Shown: positions 23,366 through 33,979 of the stretch, in pieces
Layout: every line of letters starts with the position of its first letter
Numbering within the stretch: position 1 is the stretch's first letter
Assembly: GCA_021234155.1 (NCBI GenBank)
Contig: JAJEKV010000081.1
Coordinates: forward strand, 4,060,606 to 4,124,605
Direction of reading: 5' to 3'
Source of the DNA: Isoetes taiwanensis
Taxonomy: Eukaryota > Streptophyta > Lycopodiopsida > Isoetales > Isoetaceae
DNA: 64,000 bases
Position numbers and translations under genes: made by a program
Notes under the pieces: generated by a model
What the model was told of the DNA's origin: nothing
The model's input: the letters and a program-made list of their open reading frames with translations, nothing else
The model's database searches: none

Positions 23366-23424
23366 CAGTTAAGACCTAAAATAAGGGAAACCTTTCCCTG
23401 GAGAACTCCTTAATTACAAGCAGT

Positions 23425-23600
23425 ATTTTGGTCACACTGTGCTGGAGCCAACTTGGTTTGGCAAGTTGATAACACTTTATGAGCATCTCTACAGTTGGTA
23501 TACATATCAACCAATGCGTTTGAAATAACAAGGTTTAAGTGGATCCCAATCGCATATATCTGCTGGTCAATGGTCCGTATGCAACTAGAGAAAAGTGCGG
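23425..23600 (-). pseudogene. PPR repeat fragment inside the TIR element
   Basis: Minus-strand text 'LNLVISNALVDMYTNCRDA' followed by 'HKVLSTC' resembles the common PPR phrase N-A-L-V-D-M-Y-A-K-C-G-D-A. It is opposite in strand to the E-motif fragment next to it, so the two are not one collinear gene piece. Confidence 0.6.
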
Positions 23601-23859
23601 TAACTCATCGTCTCGCCTAATTTTGAACATTGATATACCATACGTATAATTTTTCTCGTCTCTCATTTATAGGTCAATGAAGCTCAGTTATAACATGAAT
23701 GTAAAAGGAAAATGCTGATATATACAAATCTTAAAAAAGCTAATTCAATTTACAAAACTGCCATGGCATGAGATACCTTAACATGAGAGTTAACTTTTCA
23801 ATTGTGTAAACACATAGTATATACATAGTTACAGCCAAGAAAGACATACTTCACAGGTT

Positions 23860-24254
23860 CTAATCAGCATTGATTCCCAGAATCCTAACTCTGTGCATGC
23901 TTGAAAGCTTTGCAATGAGGAGCACCATAAATGCACCAGTGTTGAAGAAAATGGTAGGCTTGTGGTAATCTGTAGTATGTATTGCTATAAGATATCTGCA
24001 GAATATTAACACAAATAACATAAGTACTTTTGACTACGACAAAGCAGCACAAAAAGGAGTCCACAAGCTAAAATGTTAGAACGAAAGGTATAATTTCCAA
24101 CTTACAGCACAATTGGCACTATAGTCAAAAACTTCTTATTTCGTGTAAACTGACGACCATGATCAAGTTGCTCCCACCAAGCCAGCTCTTTGTATTGCCC
24201 TTGGTCTTCTTCAAATGGTGTTCCCTTTTTCCAATGGAAAAAATAATAAGTTAC
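23860..24254 (-). pseudogene. ORMDL: ORMDL C-terminal gene fragment (two exons)
   Basis: ORMDL proteins are small ER membrane proteins that inhibit serine palmitoyltransferase and so regulate sphingolipid synthesis. Exon one (24106-24254, after 'tttgcag') encodes '[20 protein letters not shown]', then '[19 protein letters not shown]' and 'IVPIVL'. A GTAAGT donor follows. Exon two (23860-23995, after 'ctgcag') encodes 'YLIAIHTTDY', a hydrophobic helix, and the family ending 'MHRVRILGINAD' with a stop. Together there are 94 codons with no interruption. The N-terminal exon or exons (first two membrane helices) were not found up to 25.2 kb. Intact introns show capture at DNA level, not through a processed mRNA. 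It lies in the same orientation as the surrounding LRR gene. Family assignment is very secure; function is unlikely without the N-terminus. Confidence 0.88.
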
Positions 24255-25314
24255 CTGCAAAGAAAACATCAGTTTCTGTTTGCACATTATCCGCTCCACA
24301 AAGTATTACATTATTGCTCCCAAAAAATTATTTTAAAGCGTATCCAAACACTAAGAATCTCCAAACCTCATTGCTAACATTGATAAACTCAGGACAGGCT
24401 CTTGAATGGTGAACACAATAAGCAGTAACAAAAACTCTGAAAACTTAAGAAAAATCAAAGGAAGAATATATCTTCCAGAAACTACTTCCGTAGAGTGCTA
24501 TCAGCTTATGCATGAATGAAAATGAACTGGACCTAGCCAAGAATGTTATCTGAACTTCACATGAAGAAATAAAAATATTCAAGCAGATAAATAATAAATC
24601 GTAGATTAAGAACCTGCTGTAGTCTGGTTCTTCCTGGCCCCTGACTCATGCTCGTGGATGAAACATTGAAAGGGCAAAAACATTTCTTTCCAAATGCTTA
24701 AACCAACACCTTTTTTAAACCAAGCAAAAATGATGATTGCAAGACTGCCAATGGCGAATCCAGAGCTTTTGATCTTAACGAAAGCCCTTCCGGCAAGTTT
24801 CTAAGCCATTGAATCGGTGTATGTGCCATTGAATCGGTGCTGGCTACAGTCTGGTGGAAAGCCTGACATGCTTGGAGCGAACCCTCTGGTAGATCGAAGC
24901 ATCAGGTAGTGGCGACTTGGCCCTAAGTCATCCCATGCCCTAAATCGATTTTCAAGAAGCCCTAAATCGATTTCCAGAGATATTCCAATGTTTTACCATA
25001 ATCTAACGATGCTGCATCCCAGCTTGCTTGAAGATCCAATAGCTTCTGGCTATGACGAAGGCCATGATGGCCGCCCCACCGACCGCCATATCCACGAGCA
25101 AAAATGAGCGCCAAAGATATTCTGAGCGATGCCATAGACAATAAATTTGCTGCCGTCGTAAAAGAAAAATCAATATATTTTTGGAATTTTATGGAAACCT
25201 CCCGAGGTTAGCAAGATTGGAAACCTCCCCAGGCTTTGGCTGAAAGCAGGGGAGGTTTCTATAAGAGAAAATTTGGGAGTTTTCCATTCTTGGGACCCTA
25301 ACCCAATTCGGGCG

Positions 25315-27304
25315 TATATAATTTGAGCGAGCTATTCCAGTGTTGTCCACCCTCCACAACATCTGTGGTCTTGCTTGTTGGATTACATGCTACCGACAAT
25401 GGTGAACCACATAGTTGGTTTCCTTCGAATGCAGATGCTTTGAACCTTGTGTCACAATGATTGTCTGTTGGAACATGCCCGCTTAAATTGTTATGAGACA
25501 CATCAAGCCCTCCCAAACCGTCAATGCTACATATCTCAGCTGGAAGAGTACCACTTAACCGATTCCATGAAAGATCTAGTGACTCCATAGCCTTAAGAAT
25601 TCCTAGCTCACGAGGAATCTCACCGTTGAACTGATTATGGGACAAGTTCAGTTGTTTTAGTAATATAAGCTTGCCCAATTCTGATGGAATGGATATGTTC
25701 AACTCATTGTTGGATACGTCAAAGATTGTTGCTCCGGTTTCTAGACTACTGGAAAAGTACCGAGAATCACCCTTCCAATGTATACTGATATGATAGAAAT
25801 AAGCCCAATAGCTTTCACCCCAATAGCTCATGTTTTGTAGCCAGATTAGTCTTGACAGGTTTTGCGGCAGGTTCCCAGTGAGCTTATTGTTTGATAGATC
25901 TAGAACTGTTATGCTAGTCAAATTGCCAATACATTCAGGTATTGTCCCTTCTAGATTATTGTGTGCCAGATTGAGGACGACTAGCTTTTGCTGATAGCAA
26001 AGCTCCTTTGGAAATGGGCCTGAAAATTCATTATTGCTGAAATCCACCATAATCCACCATGACAAGCCCCATAGTGGTTGGAATCCGTCCGGTAAAATTA
26101 TTATTATTCAATCTAATGATGCCAAACTTCGAAATAGTCAAGTTAGACGGTATATCCCCATAGAGCTTGTTGTCATTCAGTGCCAAATAGTCCAAATACA
26201 CCAGCCTGCTACTATTTCCAAGCTCAAAAGGTATCCTGCCTGTCAAATGATTTGACGAGAGGTCCAAGTAACTGAGAGCAGATAGGTTTGAAAGTTGGTT
26301 TGGCACTTTACCAGTCAAAAAATTATTGGCTAATGACAGGTACCATAGTCGAGAAAGCTTGCCCAATTGGTCTGGGACATTACCAGTCAAAAAATTATTT
26401 TCGAATGACAGGTGAGACAGTTGAGAAAGCTGGCCCAATTGATCTGGGATATTACCTGTCAAAGCATTGGAAGAGAGAGACAAATGGCGAAGAAGTGTAC
26501 AGTTGCTTACCTCAATCGGAATATTTCCCTTAAGGTTATTAAATTCGAGATGTAGCCATTCAAGACTGGAGCAGTTTGCAAAAAGCTCTCTCGGTATATA
26601 TTTTGAGAGAGATCCAGATGAGTGAGAGCAGGACAATTAACCAACTCCTCTGGAATGTTACCTGTAAAATTATTCTTACCAAGATCTAGATATATGAGAG
26701 CAGACATCCCTGATAACACTTCTGCAAGGTTACCAGATAAGTCGTTCCAAAAGATATTTAATTCTTGAAGAGCAGAACAATTAGTAAATCCTTGAGGAAT
26801 GCTACCCATCAAGTAGTTGTGACTGAGATCTAGATGAGATAGAACAGAGCAGTTGGTGAACAATGCACTTGGGATCTCACCCGATAAGAATGCACTTGGG
26901 AACTCCAGAGCAGGAAACGATCCTATTTGCATTCCTCTCAGACGTAAAACCCTAAGGGCAGAGAGTGAACCAAAACAGGCAGAAATTGATCCATTTAACA
27001 GACTATACACTGACAATTCCTGCAGACCTCTGCATTTGCATAATTCATCTCCCAGTGGTCCAGATACATATGCATCGATTTCTATTCCTTGTACGTGTGT
27101 AGCCCAGGAATCACAAGTAATGCCTGTCCAGTTGCACATTAGACTTCTGTTATTTGCATTCCAATCTAGCAAATAATTATATGGATCGTAAAGACCATCC
27201 TTAAAACGCAAAAGAGCAAAGAATTCCTCATCATTATCATGTGCTCCAGAGTAATGACATGCCGAAGCTAGAAAGAAGAGCATGAATAACAACAATCTTC
27301 CCAT
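25315..27304 (-). pseudogene. LRR receptor-like protein (RLP), frameshifted and interrupted
   Basis: Starts at 27304 with a signal peptide ('MGRLLLFMLFFLASA') and an LRRNT_2 cap ('FFALLRFKDG...CNWTGITCD'). A long array of extracellular LRRs follows, with L-x-x-L-x-L-x-x-N-x-L-x-G-x-IP units ('LDLSSNHLTGRIPFELG'). The C-terminal cap is 'NQLCGSPLSVACN'. Such proteins sit in the plasma membrane and act as immune or developmental receptors with partner kinases. There are two frameshifts. One is near 26600, where 'LTHLDLSQN' meets 'IPRELFANCSS' with residues missing. The other is near 26045, caused by a 10-bp duplication of 'atggtggatt'. At 25314 the frame enters the TIR of the inserted element and stops after 'YTPELG'. 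The membrane anchor is at 21818-21930. Confidence 0.9.
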
Positions 27305-27357
27305 TATTGTGTGTATTAGAATAAGAGCAGCAGCTGATTTCCAAATGCAATATGAAA

Positions 27358-27498
27358 GATTGAATCATGATTTCGATCAAAACCTTCCCTTGGATAGAAT
27401 GACTTCATGGCTTGTCACTGTCCTGGACCCTACTCAAACGGAAAACAATTAAAACGAACGGAAGCGAAATGTGGTTCTTTCTCTATTCATCTTCTGTA
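27358..27498. repeat. Shared upstream segment, copy A
   Basis: 'gattgaatcatgatttcgat' onward for about 115 bp matches 30868-30985 with few changes. The last 30 bp ('atgtggttctttctctattc') also match 37726-37757. It lies 5' of the LRR gene. A promoter or a repeat are both possible. Confidence 0.75.
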
Positions 27499-27944
27499 AT
27501 ACATGGTTGCTTGAAATTACTGGGTTTTTTTGGCTACTTTTATATCCTGTAAAAACTCTCTGATATTTTTGAAGCGGCGCCGCTTAGTCTTCTTTGCTTT
27601 GTGCGGTTTCCTCAACAAGTTTCCTTTGCTCGCAGCAGAATAAGATCCGCCGGACTTATGAATCTGCACTTGTTCTGTTTCTATTTGTTTCTACGTTTCA
27701 GATTTGCTGACCCAGAGCTTCAACATGCCGAGAAAAAATTGGATTTTTTGCCCTCCTCCGGAGCCCTATTCATGCTTTTTATACTTCGAAGGTCTGTGAC
27801 CACTATAGCTAATGCCCAACGAAGCTCTTCCGCCATAGCCACTGCCGCTGCCGCTGCCACTGCCGCCATAGCTCTTCTGCCATAGCCGAGATCAAAAGAC
27901 ACGTGGCGAAATGTCAATGGACGTAATTTCAAGCAACGATGTAT
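27499..27944. mobile_element. Small TIR element, 446 bp, 22-bp inverted ends
   Basis: The left end 'atacatggttgcttgaaatt' (27499-27520) matches the reverse complement of 27923-27944 with one mismatch. The interior has no transposase. A frame encoding Ala runs on the minus strand (27720-27968) reflects a GCC-type repeat and is not accepted as a gene. The related segment at 37.7 kb lacks this insertion. Confidence 0.65.
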
Positions 27945-28064
27945 TTTCATTAGGAGACCATTACGCATTGTAAAGTGCCGGCTCCCCGGCGTCGTCGCGC
28001 CGCCTCATCCGGGCGAGCCGGGCACTTTACAATCGCGAATTAAAATGGGTCTCCTAATGAAAAT
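27943..28064. mobile_element. MITE-like fold-back, 122 bp
   Basis: 'attttcattaggagacc' at the left end pairs with 'ggtctcctaatgaaaat' at the right. The pairing continues through 'cattgtaaagtgcc' / 'gggcactttacaat' to a GC-rich loop. Almost the whole 122 bp can fold into one hairpin. It abuts the 446-bp element. Confidence 0.75.
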
Positions 28065-30867
28065 TACCTTGTACGTAAGAAATTCTCGCTCTAAATTACT
28101 TGCTTAATTAATTTTACTTTTCAGATTTTTTAATATTGCACGGTGGAATTAAATGGAATTGGGACGGAAGCGTGTAATTGAATTGAATTGGCTCGGATGG
28201 ACTTTTATTGTCCATGAACACCATGAGATCTATGGGACCCAAAGAGGGTACCTCTTTCACATTTATAGGATGGATATGACATTGTTCATTTCATATTTAA
28301 ACTCTTGGTCTTTCATTTATTAAGGTCAGAAATGCTTACATACTCATGGTATCAAATGGAATTGAGACGTTCAACTAGTAAACGTGTGCCCGGCATTGCC
28401 GCGCATAAGTAGGGTGTGTTTTCGTAGACTCTGTGGCATTTTCACGCAAAATTGGGGAGTGCCATCAAGGACCTTAATGGACTCATTTGTAAGTAGTAGA
28501 ATAACCATTCTTGTGTGTGCTTTCCTATCACATAAATTCTGACAATGGTGCATTGACAATGAGGAAACAATCATGTTATCAATTAGAAAATGCATTTGTT
28601 AAGTATTAGATTCCTCCTAATGTTATCTTCAATAACATACAATGGGTTAGAACATTGAACATTTTTGGATAGGTGCTCGAATAGCGCATTCAAACAATGA
28701 GAGTGCAATTGTCCACTTTGTAAAAAGTACCATTTTGTTTTCCACATTTGGATGAACATAAGGGGCACATTGTTCGCTATGGTGGATTGTGGTCACAAAC
28801 TTGAATGTTCCAAATTGATAATAATTTGGTAAGAAAGGGCCGATTACAGTAGCTCTTTTCCTTTAGGTGGAATACTGCAATGGTAAGCAACACATGAGCA
28901 ATCTTCTAACAATTTTACTTACATTAATAATAAGTCCCCGGGGGATGCACCTATTCTATTGGGGGATATGCCACCTGCGTACATAGGGTGGTAAAAAAAT
29001 CCCTATATACGACACTTTTTTTATAAAAAAACACCTAGCATACGAGTTTTGAATTTTGCATGCATATACCCCTACCCAATTTTATATGCCATTTTATCAA
29101 TAAAAAACCCCTTGTATACAGCCTTATTTATTGGGATATTACATATACCCCCAATATGTGTACGTAACTTTACTTAAGTATATATAGTTACTGGAAGATT
29201 GATGCTGAAATTGAGTTGAACTATAATGCTTGCTCAATATGTGAGCCTATCGTATTCTCCTTGCGCAATCTCAAATATTAAGCTTCACTAATGGTATGCA
29301 AATATCAAGAAAAATAGTTTTCGCACATACCTCCAAAAATTTTAAAGCAAATCTGCATTTATCTATCTGTTGCAATTGACCTTATATGCCAAAAGCATTT
29401 CAAAATTCGCAATTCATCCTCCAAACAAGAGGAAAAAAATAAAGAGGAAGCCAAATCGTTTTACATTTGTGATCCATCATAGAAAAAGAAAGTATTCAAG
29501 AAGAGAAAAAAACCCTTACCATTGAATTATTGTTCCATCCCGATTGATTCCTCTAGGAATAGGCTGAACAAGTAAACCCTCCCTGTATCATACGAGACTT
29601 GTTTCCTCGCCAAGTAAACCCTCTCCTTTCTTTCACAAAAAATTCAAACAAATAATGTATTTTGTGTTGTAGGTATACATATGGCACAATCCCAAGAACA
29701 CCCCCTTTGTGTTTACACACATGGTTTTGGGGGGTATTCTAAGTGACTCCCCCTTGAATAAGTCACCATGTGCTATGCTATTTTGTCATTTTTTGCAATG
29801 GACAGTATTGCAAAAGGCTGCAATGGCCCAATGACAAACACATATAGAGGACGCTATGATAATATAAAAGTGTTATGATAATCATAATGGAGCTTCGCAC
29901 AAAGGGTTTTTTTCAATCTCACTTAGAGACCTCATTAGTATTTCATTTGCAATGCTGCCTTATTTTTTATTGCACATGCATGGGTGCCCACAACGGGCTG
30001 TCAAACAATAGTAAGCATAATTCTATGCTAATTTGTCAATTTCATGATTAGATCCTCCCTTTGAATGTTGCTCAAATTCTAGTAGGATACTGCCCTTTTC
30101 TTAGATTAACGGATTATTTTACTTGAAACCACATTTTCCTTCTAACAAAGTAGTATTATTAATGTACAATATCAATTTACATTTGTTCAAGATTTGTCAA
30201 GTCCAATGCACCTTAAAGGTGAGACAACACACCAAAAGATCAGAGGTGCAGCCACGAATCAAGTGCCATGAACCCTATTAATACTGTTTTTGGTTAGTAA
30301 AGCTTTGAAAACTTTGATTGTTATGGTTTTTAGGGTTCAAAAAAGATACAAAATGTAAAATCTCTCTTTGAAATAAGATCGGCATCATTTTGCTACTGAT
30401 GACTCTGTAATATTGTCAAAAGATCCCTACAGGACGTCTTGATATCTTATTTTGAGAGCTCTCTAAAAGCATGAAGAGTAAATTGAATTGATTGGCCCCC
30501 ATTTGCTGTCGTATTTTGTGGGGGGAGCTTTCCCCCGAAAGAAAAGCGACACGAAATTTCTATGGAACCAGTGTCTCATTTCTGCCCCTCGAAAACCGAT
30601 AAAGTCTTATTTGCTTAAATGTCCAAAAATAATTGGCTAGAAAACCTATTGAATTGTATGCAAATCTTAGGTATTAACTAATGTCTAAACTACACATCGT
30701 TTACTTGAGGGGTAAGGCTTAAAGTATCAATGTATATATATACAAGTAGTTTTCTATATCGAAGTGTATGCAGTTCGTATAATATCTAGTTTCAGCTCAA
30801 AGTCTTTGAAGATTCAAAAATTTAGACATCAAGTTCTAAGTTGAGGCTAGGTAGGAAATGTAATGTG
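28065..30867. other. No gene recognised
   Basis: 28075-28115 continues segment A ('gtaagaaattctcgctctaa') and matches 37755-37793. Text near 28210-28250 ('tttattgtccatgaacacca', 'ctatgggacccaa') resembles 8173-8213 beside the LINE tail. It may be another relic of that family's 3' end. The rest is AT-rich without coding signals. Confidence 0.4.
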
Positions 30868-30985
30868 ATGATTGAATCAAGATTTCGATCAAAACATTCC
30901 CTTGGATAGAATGACTTTATGGCTTGTCACTATCATGGACCCTACTCAAACGGAAAACAATTAAAATAAATGGAAGCGAAATGTG
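30868..30985. repeat. Shared upstream segment, copy B
   Basis: Direct repeat of 27358-27475 including 'cccttggatagaatgact' and 'ctcaaacggaaaacaatta'. After 'gaaatgtggttc' the copies diverge. Confidence 0.8.
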
Positions 30986-33979
30986 GTTCATAAATGGTTC
31001 TTGGCGCAGGCGCAGGCGGCAGCGGCTAGGGCGGTTCCGGAGGCAGAGAGCCGCCTCTGCCCTCCATTTCCGGCACTAGCACTGTTTCATTGCTCTCCTC
31101 TAAACCGATCTGTGGTGCTAGCCAGGAATCGGCCATTCTGGCAGAGAAAATCTGGAGTTACCTAGTCTCAGAAATCTGAAGCTAGGCGGCTCTTCATAGT
31201 TTCTTGCAGTAAGCCTCTAACGTGGCATTTTACTCTTCTGCTCTGCCTGTGAAGCAGTATGTTTCAGTCTTGGGAGTGATCTTTCTTGAGGCAAGAACAC
31301 ATCGAAATGGCGTAGATGCCTATAAGGTGGAGTAAAGATTTGCTGGCAGATCTATCAAGTGGTGCAGTTTCAATTTCTTGCAACTTCATTTTCTTATCAT
31401 CCAGGTTCTTTCGCATTTGGCTATTTCTTTCCGTTTCCTACTCCTTCTTTCTAGCAGAAGGGTTCAAATTGTGCATTAGATGGTTAGGAAGATTCTTTTC
31501 TTAGCAGTACCTTCATATGGGTCTTCAGTTTTGCTGGATTCTGGTCGGAAAATGCAAGGTTACAGGTTGAAAAGCAGATAGCAAGTGAATTGTTTTCCTT
31601 TTAGCACTCGGTTCCTATCTCAAGTACTGCTATGCTTGAGTGGTTGCCAATTTTTGCTGTGCTTTGGTATTTTATGCCAAGAACTCTCAAGTACTGATAT
31701 GCTTGAGAGATTACTGATATTAATTGGCTTTGGTATTTTATGCCAAGAACTCTCAAGTACTGCTATGCTTGAGAGATTCCTCATTGGCTTTGGTATTTTA
31801 TGCCAAGAACCTCACAATCTTCACAAGTACTCATATGCTTGGTCGATTATGCTCAAATACTGATATGTTTGAGTGAGAGCTTCTTGGATTTCATATTATC
31901 TTGCTGCAGCCTTACAGATATGAAGCCTTACACGTTTTTGCCCTTTTCAGCATTTTTGAGGACTTTTATGACTCTGTCAAATGTTATGAATCTTCAGGGG
32001 CCTTTCAGGGCTTGTCTTTAGCATCATCAGGCACTATTTGGTCACCATGTGGGAAGATTTGTGTGAACTTCAAGTGTATCAGCTTCAAGAGTAATCCATA
32101 ATAAGTTTTTTGTTAGTAAAGAATGAAGATATTGAGATTACTCCTGTAGTAATTCTCTACTAACATCAAACATTGTACTTCTTTATTTATATAATATAAA
32201 CAAGGTGCTGCGCACGGAGGGTTGCCCTCTGTGGCCCGAGGGTGAAGTGGCTTAAATCATATTTCAAAGCCATATTTTCACAATCAAGCAAAATTGCTAC
32301 TTCAAAACAATACAATACTTGATACTTGATTCTTGTTTTCAACAAGAATTTCTCCCTTGATCCCTAAAATATTATTCTAGTTCTGGAAAGGGCCACAATC
32401 CTATAAAGATATGTTGCCAGAGTTTAAATCGTAATTGTAAACATGACGTGTTATTTTAGCTTGTGCGCTACAATTTGTCTACTGTGATATGTGTTAATTT
32501 AGCTTGTGTGCTATAATTTGTTTGCTTTGATATGCTTCATATATGCTTGTCCTTCACATGGTTCAAATATTGTTCACAACTATTCATTTTCTAGATATTC
32601 AAGTGATCACTTAATAAAAAGAAGAATATATTTTAAAGCACGTCTTCTATACCCACATCGTTTCCAAAGATCATCCTCCAAGACCATCTCCAAATAAAGG
32701 TATTACGTAATTGTAGTCAAACAACAATTGCAGTCAAACAGCAACATCTAACTAAAATTCACCATATAACAAAGGCAAAATTCAAGCTGTTATTTTATTT
32801 TCAAATGAACTTTGTATAGATAATAATAATACATGTTTAACATGTACATGGTTCAAAACTTAGAAAAAAAAAAATACTTGCACAACATAATCACAACAGC
32901 TTGAAGTAACAATTCACATTCGCACTGCAGAGACATGGAATGAGGCGTCAATGCCAGTTTTTCCCATTTTACGATAGCTAGCATAAGATCCATATTAGCT
33001 CGCATAAGATCTGCATCTTTCAAGTCGCTTGGCTCACGTGCAATAAAACTTTCTTATTCCGCATTATTCTATGGCAAATCATCCACCAAAAAATGATGAT
33101 GGATACGTTTCTTCATTGGCCATATTCCAAAACCATACGCATATCTATCTCGCAATAGTTATAAGGCATCAAGTCAATGCATAAATTATAACTATATGTC
33201 ATGCTTACTTTTCACGATGAACATCTTCCACAAAGACCACCGGTGACTAGCGAAGCGATATTAAAATATTCATCGACGCAGCCATACACCATGGAAACAG
33301 TCGTGACATTTAGTGAATTGAACCATATAGAGTGGTATAAGTTAGACTACTGGAACAGCAAAATGATAACAAGTGCTGTTCCATAGACATCTTAATTTGT
33401 TGCAAAATTATCAATACTTTGCTTTTATCTCATATCTGTCTGGAGTCAACATTGCGCCTTAAAGTGGCTTGTTTTGCAAAAAAGAAGCAGCCGTGGTTGT
33501 TCGCATTGATATTGCAAATTTGTCGAAATATTGTGGTCACTTTGCATTTCCGAAAGCTGGACTAGTTATTCATCAACAGTCAATGACAACCACCAAGCAA
33601 CTTTAGTGTAATCATTGCTGGTTATCCGACAGAATATCTTCTCTTTAACTCTGTTAAATTTTCTAGCACCACCAAGAAATCAAACTGATGGGTCTCAAGG
33701 GATTCCTTATTGTTAGAGACTTGCTTCAGACCCTTCCTTGATGTGCACTCATTGAACTGACAGGTTTCACACATTGAAGTGGGACCTGAGCTCCTTCGTT
33801 TACTTTCTTGGATTTTGAACTTATCAGGAACGCCAGCAGTATGGATCTTTTTATGCTTACATCCTATTCTGGAAAGATTCACATTATTCTTTTCCATCTC
33901 CATCTTCAGTCCAGAAACCCTTGGTTGAAAATGACTTATAGAACCAGCCGATGTTTTCAATGTGACCTGGACATTACTT
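30986..33979. other. No gene recognised; tandem repeats and possible transcript leader
   Basis: 30990-31165 has an open stretch with a GC-rich, Ala-rich start ('FLAQAQAAAARAVPEAE') that I cannot assign. A 62-bp tandem repeat is at 31664-31870. From 33622 to 33960 the minus strand is open ('SGLKMEMEKNNVNLSRIG') directly downstream of the PPR gene. It may be a non-standard tail of that gene, but matches no PPR domain that I know. Confidence 0.4.
31664..31870. repeat. 62-bp tandem repeat, about 3 copies
   Basis: 'ctttggtattttatgccaag' begins units at about 31665, 31727 and 31789. Each is followed by 'aactctcaagtactg.tatgc'-type text, which also appears once before and once after the array. Confidence 0.85.

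Larger units (their letters stand above)
21931..25314. mobile_element. TIR element inserted in the LRR gene, carrying gene fragments
   Basis: The left end at 21931 reads 'cgcccgatttgggttgggct'. The right end, reverse-complemented from 25314, reads 'cgcccgaattgggttagggt'. Both run on into 'aatggaaa(a/c)ctccc'. The imperfect terminal inverted repeat is about 40 bp. A TA flanks each side and could be a two-base target duplication. Subterminal GGGGAGGTTTCC words occur in both orientations at both ends. The interior holds 50-bp tandem repeats, PPR fragments on both strands and two ORMDL exons, but no transposase that I can recognise. It is therefore read as a non-autonomous, Pack-type element. The superfamily is not determined; the evidence for a TA duplication is too weak to decide. 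Confidence 0.75.

Noticed and set aside
24300-25180. Upstream ORMDL exons
   Set aside because: Searched for the N-terminal NRNTEW and PGMAW-type text on the minus strand and did not find it.
27720-27968. Ala-rich minus-strand frame
   Set aside because: Low-complexity GCC-type run inside the small TIR element.
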